From NCBI GenBank assembly GCA_029263315.1, contig JAJCXR010000042.1, forward strand, positions 1 to 64,000: a stretch of 64,000 bases of DNA, read 5' to 3'. Source of the stretch: Acidobacteriota bacterium (GTDB lineage Bacteria > Acidobacteriota > Thermoanaerobaculia > Multivoradales > J023). Shown here in pieces: positions 25,032 to 33,072 of the stretch; position 1 is the stretch's first letter; each line of letters starts with the position of its first letter. The notes beneath the pieces are model-generated. The model saw only the letters and a program-made list of their open reading frames with translations. It was not told the DNA's origin and did no database searches. The position numbers and the translations under genes were made by a program.

Positions 25032-25278
25032 CTAGTTCCCGTACAGATTTACCAAACTCGGTGCCTACGGAGGCCCCTTGGAGCGAGCAAGGGGGGCCCG
25101 CCCAGGGGCGAGCGTGTTTGAGCTTGTACAGCATTGAACATCCGGTAAAGGCTTGAGCAGCAACAGTTTATGGTGCCCTCTAAGGGGCCGGCGAGCTCGG
25201 AGCCCCGGCCGAGCCCAATGGGCCTCCGCCCACCTCGGGCTATTTCTGGATGGACACTAACTAGCTCCCACACAGAAA
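25029..25278. repeat. Divergent copy of an intergenic repeat family
   Basis: The left part (about 25036-25095) resembles the first 60 bases of the repeats at 32790 and 59538, including TTTACCAAA-TCGGTGCC and GAGCGAGCA. The right end, read on the minus strand, begins AGTGTCCATCCAG, the same terminus as the 32790 copy. The element therefore carries related ends in inverted orientation. Near-direct repeats TAACTAGTTCCC (25029) and TAACTAGCTCCC (25258) flank it, and the first contains the phosphatase stop codon. It fills the gap between two convergent genes. No protein is encoded. Confidence 0.6.
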
Positions 25279-25303
25279 AGGCCCAAGGGGGCGGACCAAG
25301 CGT

Positions 25304-26602
25304 CTAGCGTCCCACATCCGCCTCTTGAATCATCTCCTGCAGACGATCCATGCCCCGCATGACCTCGTCGATGGGCGGACCGTAGGAGAGGCGCACGTGC
25401 TGGCGAAAGCGGGATAGGTGCTGGGAACGCCGACGCCCCGGGTTGACGTCGAAGAAGACACCGGGCACACAGATCACCTGGCGCTCCAGGGCGGCGCGAA
25501 AAAACGCCATGCCGTCGGTCAATGCCAGCGGTAGGTTGCGCAAGGAGACAAAGGCGTAGAACGTAGCGTCCGGTTGCCGATCCACCTGCAAGCCAAGCTC
25601 TTGGCAGCGTTCCAACATCAATTTCCGCTTGGGTAGGAAGGCTCGACGGATGGCGGCGCTCTCGGCCTCCACTTGCCGGGCTTCCAGCAACGGGACGGCG
25701 GCCCGCTGTAGCGGCTTGGAGCCACCCCCGTCGAGGAAGGAGCCGGCGCTGGAGACGGCGCGGATGATCTGCTTCGGACCCACCGTCCAGGTGACCCGCC
25801 AACCGGGATAGCGCCAGTTCTTGGTCAAGCCGTCGAACAGCACCACCGGATCCTGCTCCACATCCTCCACATAGCGGGCGGCGCTGACCGTCGGACCGGG
25901 CTCACCGGGTCCGGGACGCCAGATGTAGTGGGAGTAGAACTCGTCGAAGAGTAGGACGCTGTCGAGCTCGCGGGCGATGCCCACCCAATCGTGCAACGCA
26001 TCCCCCGACACCACCTTACCCATGGGATTGGATGGGTTCGACAGCAGGATGGCCCCGAGACCCCGTCCCATGATCTCCCGTCGCAAATCTTCGGAGGTGA
26101 AGCGATATCCCGTCTCGCGGCTCAGCAGGATGGGAATCGGCGTCACCAAGCGGAAGATATCCAAAAGCTCTTCGTAGGCCGTGTAGTCCGGCAGGAAATG
26201 CCCCAGGTTGATGCGTCCTAGGGCCGCCACCGCACGGGTCAAGGAGGCGCGGCCACCGCCGCAAATGGCGACGTTCTCGGCCGAGTACTGGGACGGCATA
26301 CCCCGCCGGTAGAGTCGATTGTAGAGCCCGGCCACCGCTTCGCGCAGCTCCCAGAGACCGGGCACCGGTGCGTACTCGTGGTCGTCCGGGGCGATGACTA
26401 CCGCCTCGGCCCGCGGCGGCGCTCCCGGCAGGGGCCCCGACTCCGGTTGGCCCTGACCCAGGTTGCTCCAGGAGGCATCGCCGGGACGGTAGCCCCGTTC
26501 GGTGGCCTCATTGGTGACGTAGATGACACCGGTCCGGGGGACCGAGCGAAAGGCTTGATGGGACGTCCGCCCCGCGGGAGCCGCGGTCGTTGAGATGCTC
26601 AT
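25304..26602 (-). CDS. PLP-dependent class I/II aminotransferase
   Basis: 432-residue fold-type I enzyme. The start at 26602 is chosen because GAGGA lies 8 bases upstream; a GTG-started frame from 26644 would overlap the preceding gene. Motifs: YAPVPGLWELREAVAGLYN (substrate and N-terminal helix region), ICGGGRASL (cofactor phosphate cup), SNPSNPMGKV, LLFDEFYSHY (Asp and Tyr contact the PLP ring), and the Schiff-base Lys in FDGLTKNWRYPGWR. A C-terminal Arg in RQHVRLSYG binds the substrate carboxylate. Substrate unknown; aspartate-, alanine- and kynurenine-type relatives all share these features. It is the third gene of a minus-strand run after the SUKH and TonB-like genes, whose functions are unrelated on present evidence. 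Confidence 0.92.
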   Translation of the reverse strand: MSISTTAAPAGRTSHQAFRSVPRTGVIYVTNEATERGYRPGDASWSNLGQGQPESGPLPGAPPRAEAVVIAPDDHEYAPVPGLWELREAVAGLYNRLYRRGMPSQYSAENVAICGGGRASLTRAVAALGRINLGHFLPDYTAYEELLDIFRLVTPIPILLSRETGYRFTSEDLRREIMGRGLGAILLSNPSNPMGKVVSGDALHDWVGIARELDSVLLFDEFYSHYIWRPGPGEPGPTVSAARYVEDVEQDPVVLFDGLTKNWRYPGWRVTWTVGPKQIIRAVSSAGSFLDGGGSKPLQRAAVPLLEARQVEAESAAIRRAFLPKRKLMLERCQELGLQVDRQPDATFYAFVSLRNLPLALTDGMAFFRAALERQVICVPGVFFDVNPGRRRSQHLSRFRQHVRLSYGPPIDEVMRGMDRLQEMIQEADVGR

Positions 26603-26640
26603 GGGGTGATCCTCGTCAGAGATCCGCCGGGACCGTGGGG

Positions 26641-27660
26641 TCACTGAATGCTGTAGTTGATCGTCAGTTGGTAGTAGATGGCGGTCGGCGTGCCATCCGA
26701 CGCTTTGGCCGGGCGCCAGCGATACTCACAAAAGGCTTGCAGGGACAATACATCGAGGTCCGGGTGGAGGCCTCGGAGAAGGCGTGCGCTGCGGGTTTCA
26801 CCCCGGCTGTCGATCAGCACCTCACCGACCACGACCCCTTGTATCCGCTCCTTGCGAGCGCGCTCGGAGTACTGTGGCTGAGGTGCCTCGACGATCTCTG
26901 GACGAACCAACCCGTTCTGCCAATCTTCGGGCGTCGGAGCGAGGATCGAGGCATCCGGCTGAAAACCGTCGGTTCGTTGTTGGGTGGCACAGTCCAAGGT
27001 CCAGGTCTCCGTCTCCGACACCTGATCCACCGCCTCTTCCGGGGCTTCGGTGGCACCTTCGGGAATCGCCGCCGGGGGAGGTTTGGCTGAGCGCTTCTTG
27101 CGCGCCTGCACTTGCCGTACTTGCTCAGCCCGGCTGCTGCTGCGCACCGTGGGAAAGCGCTCCTCCAGGGACGCCAGCTCGATCTCTTGACCGGTCTCTC
27201 GATAGATTCGCATCAAGGCCCGAATCGCCGGTTCGTACTCACCACGGGAGAGCTCCACCGCCTGCTCGAAGGCGGCCACGGCCCGCTTCTTCTTAGCGTT
27301 GAGCCGCCGCCCGCGGATATCGAGGGCAAGGCCGATCTGGTAGTGGGCCAAGGCCGCCAACTCATCATCCTGGGCCGTCTTCAAGGCCGACTCCGCCATG
27401 GCCAGGGCTTCCTTGTGCCGATTCATGCTGTTGTAGGTCTCGGCCAAACCAAGCTGGGCTTCGCTTGTACACTGGGGAAAGCCCAGCGCCTGCTCAAAAA
27501 GCTGGACGGCCTCGGGGAAGTGCGCCCGGCGGGACTCCAACTGGCCCTCGGCCAGCAACATCTTGCACGACCGGGGGACACCTTCGGCGGCGCCAGCGAC
27601 CGGAACCCACCATCCCCCGAGGAGAGCTGCGCAAACGAGAGTCGGCAAAAGGCGGCGCAC
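26641..27660 (-). CDS. Secreted TPR protein with TonB-type C-terminal domain
   Basis: 339 residues starting at GTG 27660, two bases after the stop of the SUKH gene. Residues 1-24 form a signal peptide (LLPTLVCAALLGGWWVPVAGA) rather than the uncleaved anchor of classical TonB. A TPR region follows (about 35-165). After a Lys/Pro/Glu-rich linker, residues about 245-339 form a TonB C-terminal domain: RPEIVEAPQPQYSERARK, IQGVVVGEVLIDSRGE, and CEYRWRPAKASDGTPTA near the end. The domain normally contacts outer-membrane receptors and transmits force from ExbBD. Without a membrane anchor that role is doubtful, so a periplasmic adaptor or structural use is more likely. Four Cys are spread over the mature protein. 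No receptor or ExbBD gene lies nearby. Confidence 0.85.
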   Translation of the reverse strand: MRRLLPTLVCAALLGGWWVPVAGAAEGVPRSCKMLLAEGQLESRRAHFPEAVQLFEQALGFPQCTSEAQLGLAETYNSMNRHKEALAMAESALKTAQDDELAALAHYQIGLALDIRGRRLNAKKKRAVAAFEQAVELSRGEYEPAIRALMRIYRETGQEIELASLEERFPTVRSSSRAEQVRQVQARKKRSAKPPPAAIPEGATEAPEEAVDQVSETETWTLDCATQQRTDGFQPDASILAPTPEDWQNGLVRPEIVEAPQPQYSERARKERIQGVVVGEVLIDSRGETRSARLLRGLHPDLDVLSLQAFCEYRWRPAKASDGTPTAIYYQLTINYSIQ

Positions 27661-27662
27661 CC

Positions 27663-28139
27663 CTAGTCAAACCCTTCTTCGAGATCGTCAACGATCAGCT
27701 CGAGATACCAATAGACAAAGAAGTCACGGAAGGATTCGGCGATTTTTGCGGAGCTGCCGGACTCGATCTCGTAGCAGACGACGGGGAACTCTCCGTTATC
27801 CGCCTTGGCGTTGGTATCGAGGCAAAGGGGCGTCTCACCGAAGGCTTGCACGACCAATAAACTCTGGGGTAAATCGTGCTTCTTGCGGTAGCTCTGGGTT
27901 ACAGAGTAGGCCGACCCGGAGAGCTCGAGATAGGGATCGCCGTCGTAGATGCCGTTGACCTCGCGATCGACGAACAGCGCCGCTCCGAAACGGCTGAGAA
28001 ACTCTCGATAGGTGGGGGAAACACTGAGCCCGAGGGCCTTCTCCAGCTGCTGAATATTCTCTTCGCTCGCCGGTCCCGCAAAGTCGATTTCTTCGCCCCT
28101 CGCTTCGATTCGGTTGACGAGCATCTCGATACGATCCAT
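27663..28139 (-). CDS. SUKH (SMI1/KNR4) domain protein
   Basis: 158-residue single-domain protein of the SUKH superfamily: IDFAGPASEENIQQLEKALG, then SPTYREFLSRFGAALF and a C-terminal ESFRDFFVYWYLELI are characteristic. In bacteria these domains often act as immunity proteins against secreted or contact-dependent toxins, and sometimes as general protein-interaction modules. No toxin, polymorphic-toxin delivery gene or second immunity gene is visible around it, so it is an orphan. ATG at 28139; the ribosome binding site is poor. It is two bases upstream of the TonB-like gene and probably co-transcribed with it. The 290 bases upstream (28140-28429) hold no gene. Confidence 0.88.
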   Translation of the reverse strand: MDRIEMLVNRIEARGEEIDFAGPASEENIQQLEKALGLSVSPTYREFLSRFGAALFVDREVNGIYDGDPYLELSGSAYSVTQSYRKKHDLPQSLLVVQAFGETPLCLDTNAKADNGEFPVVCYEIESGSSAKIAESFRDFFVYWYLELIVDDLEEGFD

Positions 28140-28429
28140 GAATGCTGTTGCCTTTCTCGAAAACTAGATTGCGCACTGCGAAAAGTGCACCCAATCCCAA
28201 GAGCTACGGTCACTGGGATAGGCGGCTCGACCCTCCTTTCCCAAACATTGATCGCGTCTCAGGACCAGCATCAGGATAGACCGACGACGGACCGCGCCTC
28301 CCCATCAGCCTATCCGGCCCTGGCGAAGGAGGATTGTACCCGCAGAAAGGTTATGGATGGTAGGAACCCCGAGAAGGCTATCCTAGCATCTCGAAAGACT
28401 TTGTACAGCCCCGGTGGGAGGAGAGTCGG

Positions 28430-29071
28430 CTACTCCGAGGCAGGTGCCAAGGCAAAGGCGATCAGGCTCTGGCCGCAGCTACCACGATCCCTCTGCAGGG
28501 CATCGAGCACGGTTTCTTCCAATCCCTCGGCGTCGAGCTCAAGGCGAAAAACCTCTAAATCCGCCGGCGGAACCCCTTCAAAACAGAGCTCACACGGGGG
28601 CTGATCCTGCCCCCCGATGCAGACCGGCGGGCCATAGGAGCGACAGGTGATGGGACGATGGGCATAGAGCCTGCAGCGCCCGGTCACGGTGTCGAGCACG
28701 GGGCAGGGTAAATCCCCGTGGCGATCTAGAAATGCCTCCACCGACGCTTCGTCATCCATCAGTTGGCCGCTCTGTGCATCTCCCGGGAAGCCATCTTCCA
28801 GCGTCCGACGGGCCGCCAGAGCCCGCGCTTCGATATCGCGGGCGACGGTGTTATCCCGTCGACGCAACTGCTCGAGGCCCCGGCGCAGACGCCAAGCTTC
28901 CAGGGCATTGATGCCAAAGGGGCCCACACAGCATTCGCTGCACCCGGGACGGCACACCAAATGCTCTCCTCCGAGGGCATAGGCCTGCGCCATCTCGGCA
29001 TCCACGTGTTGTAGCAAGATGTTGTCGGCCCGTGCGAGGTCGTCGTCGTCGGGCCTTCCCTGTGAGCTCAT
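28430..29071 (-). CDS. YkgJ-type cysteine-cluster protein
   Basis: 213-residue cytoplasmic protein with the YkgJ/CxxCxxCC zinc- or iron-chelating cluster: LVCRPGCSECCVGPFGI near residue 40, then LPCPVLDTVTGRCRLYAHRP followed by ITCRSYG around 130, and CELCFEG after that. The Cys spacing matches the family, whose members bind a metal or Fe-S cluster; the biochemical role is unknown. The ATG at 29071 overlaps the stop of the NUDIX gene (ATGA), so the two are translationally coupled. A role in modifying or protecting metabolites together with the NUDIX enzyme can be suggested, but the sequence does not show it. Confidence 0.9.
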   Translation of the reverse strand: MSSQGRPDDDDLARADNILLQHVDAEMAQAYALGGEHLVCRPGCSECCVGPFGINALEAWRLRRGLEQLRRRDNTVARDIEARALAARRTLEDGFPGDAQSGQLMDDEASVEAFLDRHGDLPCPVLDTVTGRCRLYAHRPITCRSYGPPVCIGGQDQPPCELCFEGVPPADLEVFRLELDAEGLEETVLDALQRDRGSCGQSLIAFALAPASE

Positions 29072-29757
29072 CGGTCTTCCGCTGAGCTACGGTATTCCGG
29101 TGAGTTACGGTCTTCCGGTGACCCGAGAGCAGGGTCCGACGTGTCGGCCGAGGTCGTATCCAAGGCGACGGCCCGTAGCAGAGCACATATGGTCTTACTG
29201 TCGGGAATGCCCCCCTGCAGGGCCATCTCCACGGCCTCGGTCAAGGGCAAGGTTTCCAGGCTCAGCACCTCGTCCCGTTCGAGGGCTTGCTCGCCCACCT
29301 CGAGCTGCGTCGCTCGAAAGAGCCAAATGCGCTCGTCGCAGAAACCTGGGGTCGTCCAAATCCAACCCATGGGCTCGAGGCGGCCGGCTTTGAAGCCGGT
29401 CTCCTCTTCCAGCTCGCGGAGGGCACATACCTCGGGGGATTCTCCCGCATCGAGCTTTCCAGCCGGCACTTCCAATAACCAACCGCCCGTGGCGTGTCGA
29501 TATTGTCGCACCAACAGCACTCGGCCGTTGGCGTCCACTGGCAGAACCGCGGCGGCCCCTTGGTGGCGCACGATCTCGAGGCTGCACTCCTCGCCGTTGG
29601 GCAACCGGATGCGCTCGATCTCGAGGTGCACAACCCGTCCGGGATATTCGACGTGGGAGTCCAGGACCTCGACCTCCCGGGACTGCGACCTGGACCCCTT
29701 GTCCAGCTCATCGACAGCACCGTCGCGGGTCGGGTCGCCAACAGGTTGATCCTTCAA
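29068..29757 (-). CDS. NUDIX hydrolase, ADP-ribose pyrophosphatase-like
   Basis: 229 residues. The full NUDIX box is present: GKLDAGESPEVCALRELEEE followed by TGF, with the glutamates that bind Mg. The preceding VLLVRQYRHATGGWLLEVPA and following WIWTTPGFCDERIWLFRA resemble ADP-ribose pyrophosphatases, which split ADP-ribose to AMP and ribose 5-phosphate. The start is placed at TTG 29757 because AGGAGG lies exactly six bases upstream; the longer frame from TTG 29781 has no ribosome binding site. The C-terminus is odd: a repetitive tail (SPEDRNSPEYRSSAEDR) derived from short direct DNA repeats around 29080-29125, probably recent slippage. Coupled by ATGA to the YkgJ-type gene. Confidence 0.9.
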   Translation of the reverse strand: MKDQPVGDPTRDGAVDELDKGSRSQSREVEVLDSHVEYPGRVVHLEIERIRLPNGEECSLEIVRHQGAAAVLPVDANGRVLLVRQYRHATGGWLLEVPAGKLDAGESPEVCALRELEEETGFKAGRLEPMGWIWTTPGFCDERIWLFRATQLEVGEQALERDEVLSLETLPLTEAVEMALQGGIPDSKTICALLRAVALDTTSADTSDPALGSPEDRNSPEYRSSAEDR

Positions 29758-29789
29758 GGGTCGCCTCCTCTTCCGGTCCAAGGAGGCGA

Positions 29790-30299
29790 TCAGTCGCTCT
29801 CGAGACCCCGCGTCGCGTCGAGATTCTTCTTTTCGCCGCCATCGTTCGCCGCGTTGACGCTCAGCGTCAGCTCGTCGACATTGATGATGCTCTTGTCGAC
29901 CAGCAGGTTGACGAGACCCCTCAGCAAGGTGCGGACCCCTTGAAAGCTCTTGCCAAAATCCGGGTCGTCGTAAACCGCGCTGGTCTCCGCCACCATCGAG
30001 GGTTCGTAGGCGCCACGGCCCCGGGGTGGCTCCATGTACTCGGAGCCACGGACTCGACCGCCGGAATGGGGAAAATTGTAGAGATCACCAAAGAACTCTC
30101 CGGGATCGACACCGATCACTTCCAAGATCAGGAGGACTTGCTCGACCCGCAGTGACTTCTGCTTGGTCAAGAGCTGGCTAATGTAGCTCCGCCCCCAGGA
30201 TAGAGCTTCTTGCACCTCGAGTTGGGTGAAGCCACGTTCTCGGATCTTGTTGCGCAGAAGGGTGAGAACCCTATCCAATTCTTTTTCGGCAGATGACAT
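29790..30299 (-). CDS. XRE-family helix-turn-helix regulator
   Basis: 169-residue DNA-binding protein. The ATG at 30299 is used because AAGGAGA and GGGGAG lie just upstream; a longer frame to 30416 would run through the putative operator. The N-terminal HTH_3 domain occupies about 10-68: RERGFTQLEVQEALSWGRS, YISQLLTKQKSLRVEQVLLI, and VDPGEFFGDLY. The C-terminal half is hydrophilic with a helical stretch (FQGVRTLLRGLVNLLVDKS) that may dimerise; no enzymatic or ligand domain is recognised. It precedes the NUDIX/YkgJ pair on the same strand with a 32-base gap, so it could control that pair. Two direct repeats upstream are candidate binding sites. Confidence 0.88.
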   Translation of the reverse strand: MSSAEKELDRVLTLLRNKIRERGFTQLEVQEALSWGRSYISQLLTKQKSLRVEQVLLILEVIGVDPGEFFGDLYNFPHSGGRVRGSEYMEPPRGRGAYEPSMVAETSAVYDDPDFGKSFQGVRTLLRGLVNLLVDKSIINVDELTLSVNAANDGGEKKNLDATRGLESD

Positions 30300-30338
30300 G
30301 ACTCCCCATCTCCTTCTCCAGAACCACTTGCCCCGCAG

Positions 30339-30381
30339 TTCTACTGATTTGTACGAACGGATCGCAATTCTACTGATTTGT
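30339..30381. promoter_or_regulatory. Paired direct repeats upstream of the XRE gene
   Basis: The 14-base sequence TTCTACTGATTTGT occurs twice without a mismatch, at 30339-30352 and 30368-30381, 29 bases start to start. Both copies lie 40-85 bases upstream of the XRE start codon in a stretch (30300-30628) without genes. Tandem sites at this spacing could bind two regulator dimers on roughly one DNA face, so autoregulation by the XRE protein is likely but not shown. Confidence 0.55.
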
Positions 30382-30628
30382 GCAGAGGATTCAAGCGTTT
30401 TCGCAATCTTCTCCACGCCGCGAGCAAGCGCTATTCAGATCGCTTCCCTTCTGGCGTCGAGAATCACTACTTCATACAAAAGATACCTACGGCATCATCT
30501 CAGAATCACTCCAATCCTGGAAGGACATCGCGTTGGCCAGGGAAACTGCCCACTGGTCATTTCTTACGCCCCATTACCGCCATCTTATGCAATCACTTCC
30601 GCGTCGTCAAGGCCCGGCCTTTAGCAAT

Positions 30629-32695
30629 TCACTTTCGACAAATCAAACGCCACAAACTTTCTGCATGGCGATTCAGGGCTGGGAGGTCCGCCGCCAGGAG
30701 GGCCCCAGCTGCCCGCGATTGCTCGGCAGCCACTTGAAAACGGCGCAGATACTCTGCGCGGTTGCCATATCGCTCCTCCAGCGAAGGGCGTGGATCCTCC
30801 GTCGCCCGTCGCCCGGCGGTGGAGCACTGGAAAGGCAAGAAGGCACCCCGATATTCGGCCATCTCTTGACTCGCCCCGGTCTTGGTCGAGCGCAGGTTCC
30901 AGCCGCTGTAAGTCGCCACCGGAACCATCACCTCCGGCATGGGGAGACCCGCCCGCTCATTGCCGTCGGCGTCCACCGCCGGCAGCCCAACTCCCCAGGC
31001 GAGGTCATGCGGACGCGGCGGTTGATGGTCGATGATGCCGAGCCCTTCGAAGCGTCGGCCGAAGTCGAGCGCGCGGGGCTGGTAGGGATGCTGGGGCGCC
31101 ATGACTCCCGGAAGGCTGGGAAAACGCCAAGCGGCGACCGGAACGAGGGTTGAGTCTTCGAGCCGCGGATAGCGACTGGCCGGTGGAGGTTTGCCCTGCC
31201 GTACCCAATCGTCGAGGGCCACCAGCAGGGCGCGCATGGCGAACCGCGTACTGTGTGGATTGGTGGCGTATTTGGTCCCCAAGGCTTGCGGCGGAAAGGT
31301 AGCGACAAAATGTTGACTACCGGGTAGGAGATAGAGTCGCTCGTTGGCGTCGAGGGGGCTGTCCCGCTTACCGTCCGGAGAGGTGTGGGTCAACGACGCC
31401 GCACGCCCCCAATACTCGTAGGACGAATGGGTCGTCATGACCTTGGCCGGTAACTTGTCGGCCTTTCCCGAGAGGGTTCGCCAGCGGTCGTAGAGCCCTT
31501 CGCCCCCCTTCTGCGACGGGGTCCCCTGCATCGGCAAAAGCTCGCTAGGATACAAGAAACCGGAGAAGGCGTGGGACTCCCGGGACGGCTCGGCAAAACG
31601 ATGGTTGAAGCTCCCCCGCCCGGCTCCGGCAACGTGAATCCACAAACCGTCGAAGACCTGGCGTTCAGCCTCGTCGACGGCGAAACCTTCATGGAGCATC
31701 TGGCGCAGCAGACGTCCGCCCTGGGAAGCGCCGAAGGCGATCACCGGTGCCGGCAGCAGGCCTGGGATCGGTTCCTTCTCCGCCTCGGCACCGTGGCGGA
31801 AAAACGAAGCCGCATCACGGATGGCCGCCAGACCAAGGCCCGCCACCCAGGATCGTCGGGCGACGTAAACCACCTCATAGATTTTGCCGACCTCGAATCC
31901 ACCCTCCAGATGAACCCAGAAGGGATCAGCGACGACCTTACCCGCTCGGTCGAGGCGGGCAAATCGCCAGCGCTGCCGAGCGATGGTCTGTCGAGGCCCA
32001 AAGGGCGAGGAGCGAACGGTCAAACGGTTGCGTGGATCGCTCGGCGCACTGACGCCATAGGGCCGATGGTTGCGGTGGGCCAGCGGCATGACCGGGGCCG
32101 GATCTGAAAAAACATGATCGGAACGCAACAGACCCTCGCTGTCCTTCGTCACCTCCAGTCGCTGCAAGCTGAGGAGCTCGGGATCATAGGGTGTATCCCC
32201 TTGCCAACCTACCCACAACAACCGTAACCCCCGTTCGAGCAACAGGGGTTCCTCGAGCCCTGCAAGCTGGCCGGTCCGGCCCTGAGACGCCTGCGGCAGG
32301 GGTCCATGGAAGTGCTCGAAGAGGGTGCGGCGGCCACGATTGGGGACTTCCAGCAGGATGCTGCCTCGCAGGCGCTGCGGGTCCTTCGGCTGCAGGAGCA
32401 TGAAGTCGCCGTGGAAGCGAACTTTGCCGTCGGCGCCGCGGGGGGCGAGGTCCAGATCGACGATGGCCCGATTGGCCGGATTTGCCGGATCGAGCAGGTA
32501 GTGGATCTTGCCGGTCAACTTTTCGTAAGCGCCTTGGGAGGCGAAGGATTGGCCGCCGGCCACCGCCTCCCGGCCCTCGATCTCAACCCGTTCGACCCGT
32601 GCCGCCGCCGTCCAAGCCAACGACCCGCAAATGAAAAAACAGAGCCAAAACAGCTTCAGGCGAGAAGCTCGGTTGGTGAGCGATGATCCGTCCAT
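30629..32695 (-). CDS. Secreted alpha/beta hydrolase, Abhydrolase_10 type
   Basis: 688-residue exported protein. Residues 1-33 form a signal peptide (KLFWLCFFICGSLAWTAAA). The mature part has the long alpha/beta-hydrolase domain family with early motif SFASQGAYEKLTGKIHY, then LEVPNRGRRTLFEHFH, the nucleophile elbow IAFGASQGGRLLRQ, and HFNHRFAEPSR-type segments (here GSFNHRFAEPSRES). A late LLPGSQHFVA may provide the catalytic His. Substrates of this family are unknown; an esterase is the usual guess. The start is not certain: ATG 32695 (used here) and ATG 32713 both lack a well-placed ribosome binding site. Single gene on the minus strand; the intergenic repeat at 32790-33000 lies just upstream. 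Confidence 0.85.
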   Translation of the reverse strand: MDGSSLTNRASRLKLFWLCFFICGSLAWTAAARVERVEIEGREAVAGGQSFASQGAYEKLTGKIHYLLDPANPANRAIVDLDLAPRGADGKVRFHGDFMLLQPKDPQRLRGSILLEVPNRGRRTLFEHFHGPLPQASQGRTGQLAGLEEPLLLERGLRLLWVGWQGDTPYDPELLSLQRLEVTKDSEGLLRSDHVFSDPAPVMPLAHRNHRPYGVSAPSDPRNRLTVRSSPFGPRQTIARQRWRFARLDRAGKVVADPFWVHLEGGFEVGKIYEVVYVARRSWVAGLGLAAIRDAASFFRHGAEAEKEPIPGLLPAPVIAFGASQGGRLLRQMLHEGFAVDEAERQVFDGLWIHVAGAGRGSFNHRFAEPSRESHAFSGFLYPSELLPMQGTPSQKGGEGLYDRWRTLSGKADKLPAKVMTTHSSYEYWGRAASLTHTSPDGKRDSPLDANERLYLLPGSQHFVATFPPQALGTKYATNPHSTRFAMRALLVALDDWVRQGKPPPASRYPRLEDSTLVPVAAWRFPSLPGVMAPQHPYQPRALDFGRRFEGLGIIDHQPPRPHDLAWGVGLPAVDADGNERAGLPMPEVMVPVATYSGWNLRSTKTGASQEMAEYRGAFLPFQCSTAGRRATEDPRPSLEERYGNRAEYLRRFQVAAEQSRAAGALLAADLPALNRHAESLWRLICRK

Positions 32696-32789
32696 GATTG
32701 AGCAAGCTCCCATCAAGTCAGGCTATCACGCCCACTGGGGAGCGATGTCCCGGCGCAGGGAAGGCCCCAAACCTAATGTCCTTCAACCA

Positions 32790-33000
32790 GTGTCCATCCA
32801 GTTTTACCAAAATCGGTGCCAGCGGGAGGCCCTTCGAGCGAGCACGGACGGAGTGCTGTCTGAGCCGCAGGGCCATGGGAGCGGAATCAAACCTTGATAT
32901 CAATGGGTTCAGATCGACACGTCAGCGTTGGGGCGAGTTTGCGTAGGCCGCGCACAGCCGAAGGGCTCCCGCCCCTCATCGTTTGTCGGACAGGAGCTAA
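32790..33000. repeat. Intergenic repeat, copy A
   Basis: About 211 bases that match 59538-59750 over their whole length, some 80-85 percent by eye. The left end GTGTCCATCCAG and the right end, read in reverse (CTCCTGTCCGAC...GGGAGCCCTTCGG), resemble each other, so the element has imperfect terminal inverted repeats. An internal hairpin AGCAC/GTGCT near 32834-32850 is kept in both copies. No open reading frame of note. A non-autonomous (MITE-like) element or structured RNA repeat are both possible. Confidence 0.8.
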
Positions 33001-33072
33001 ACTGACAGTCCCTGAGCCACGCTTGGCGGCGCAGCCCAGGGAATCGGCTTGACGGGACTTGCCCGGAGGGAC

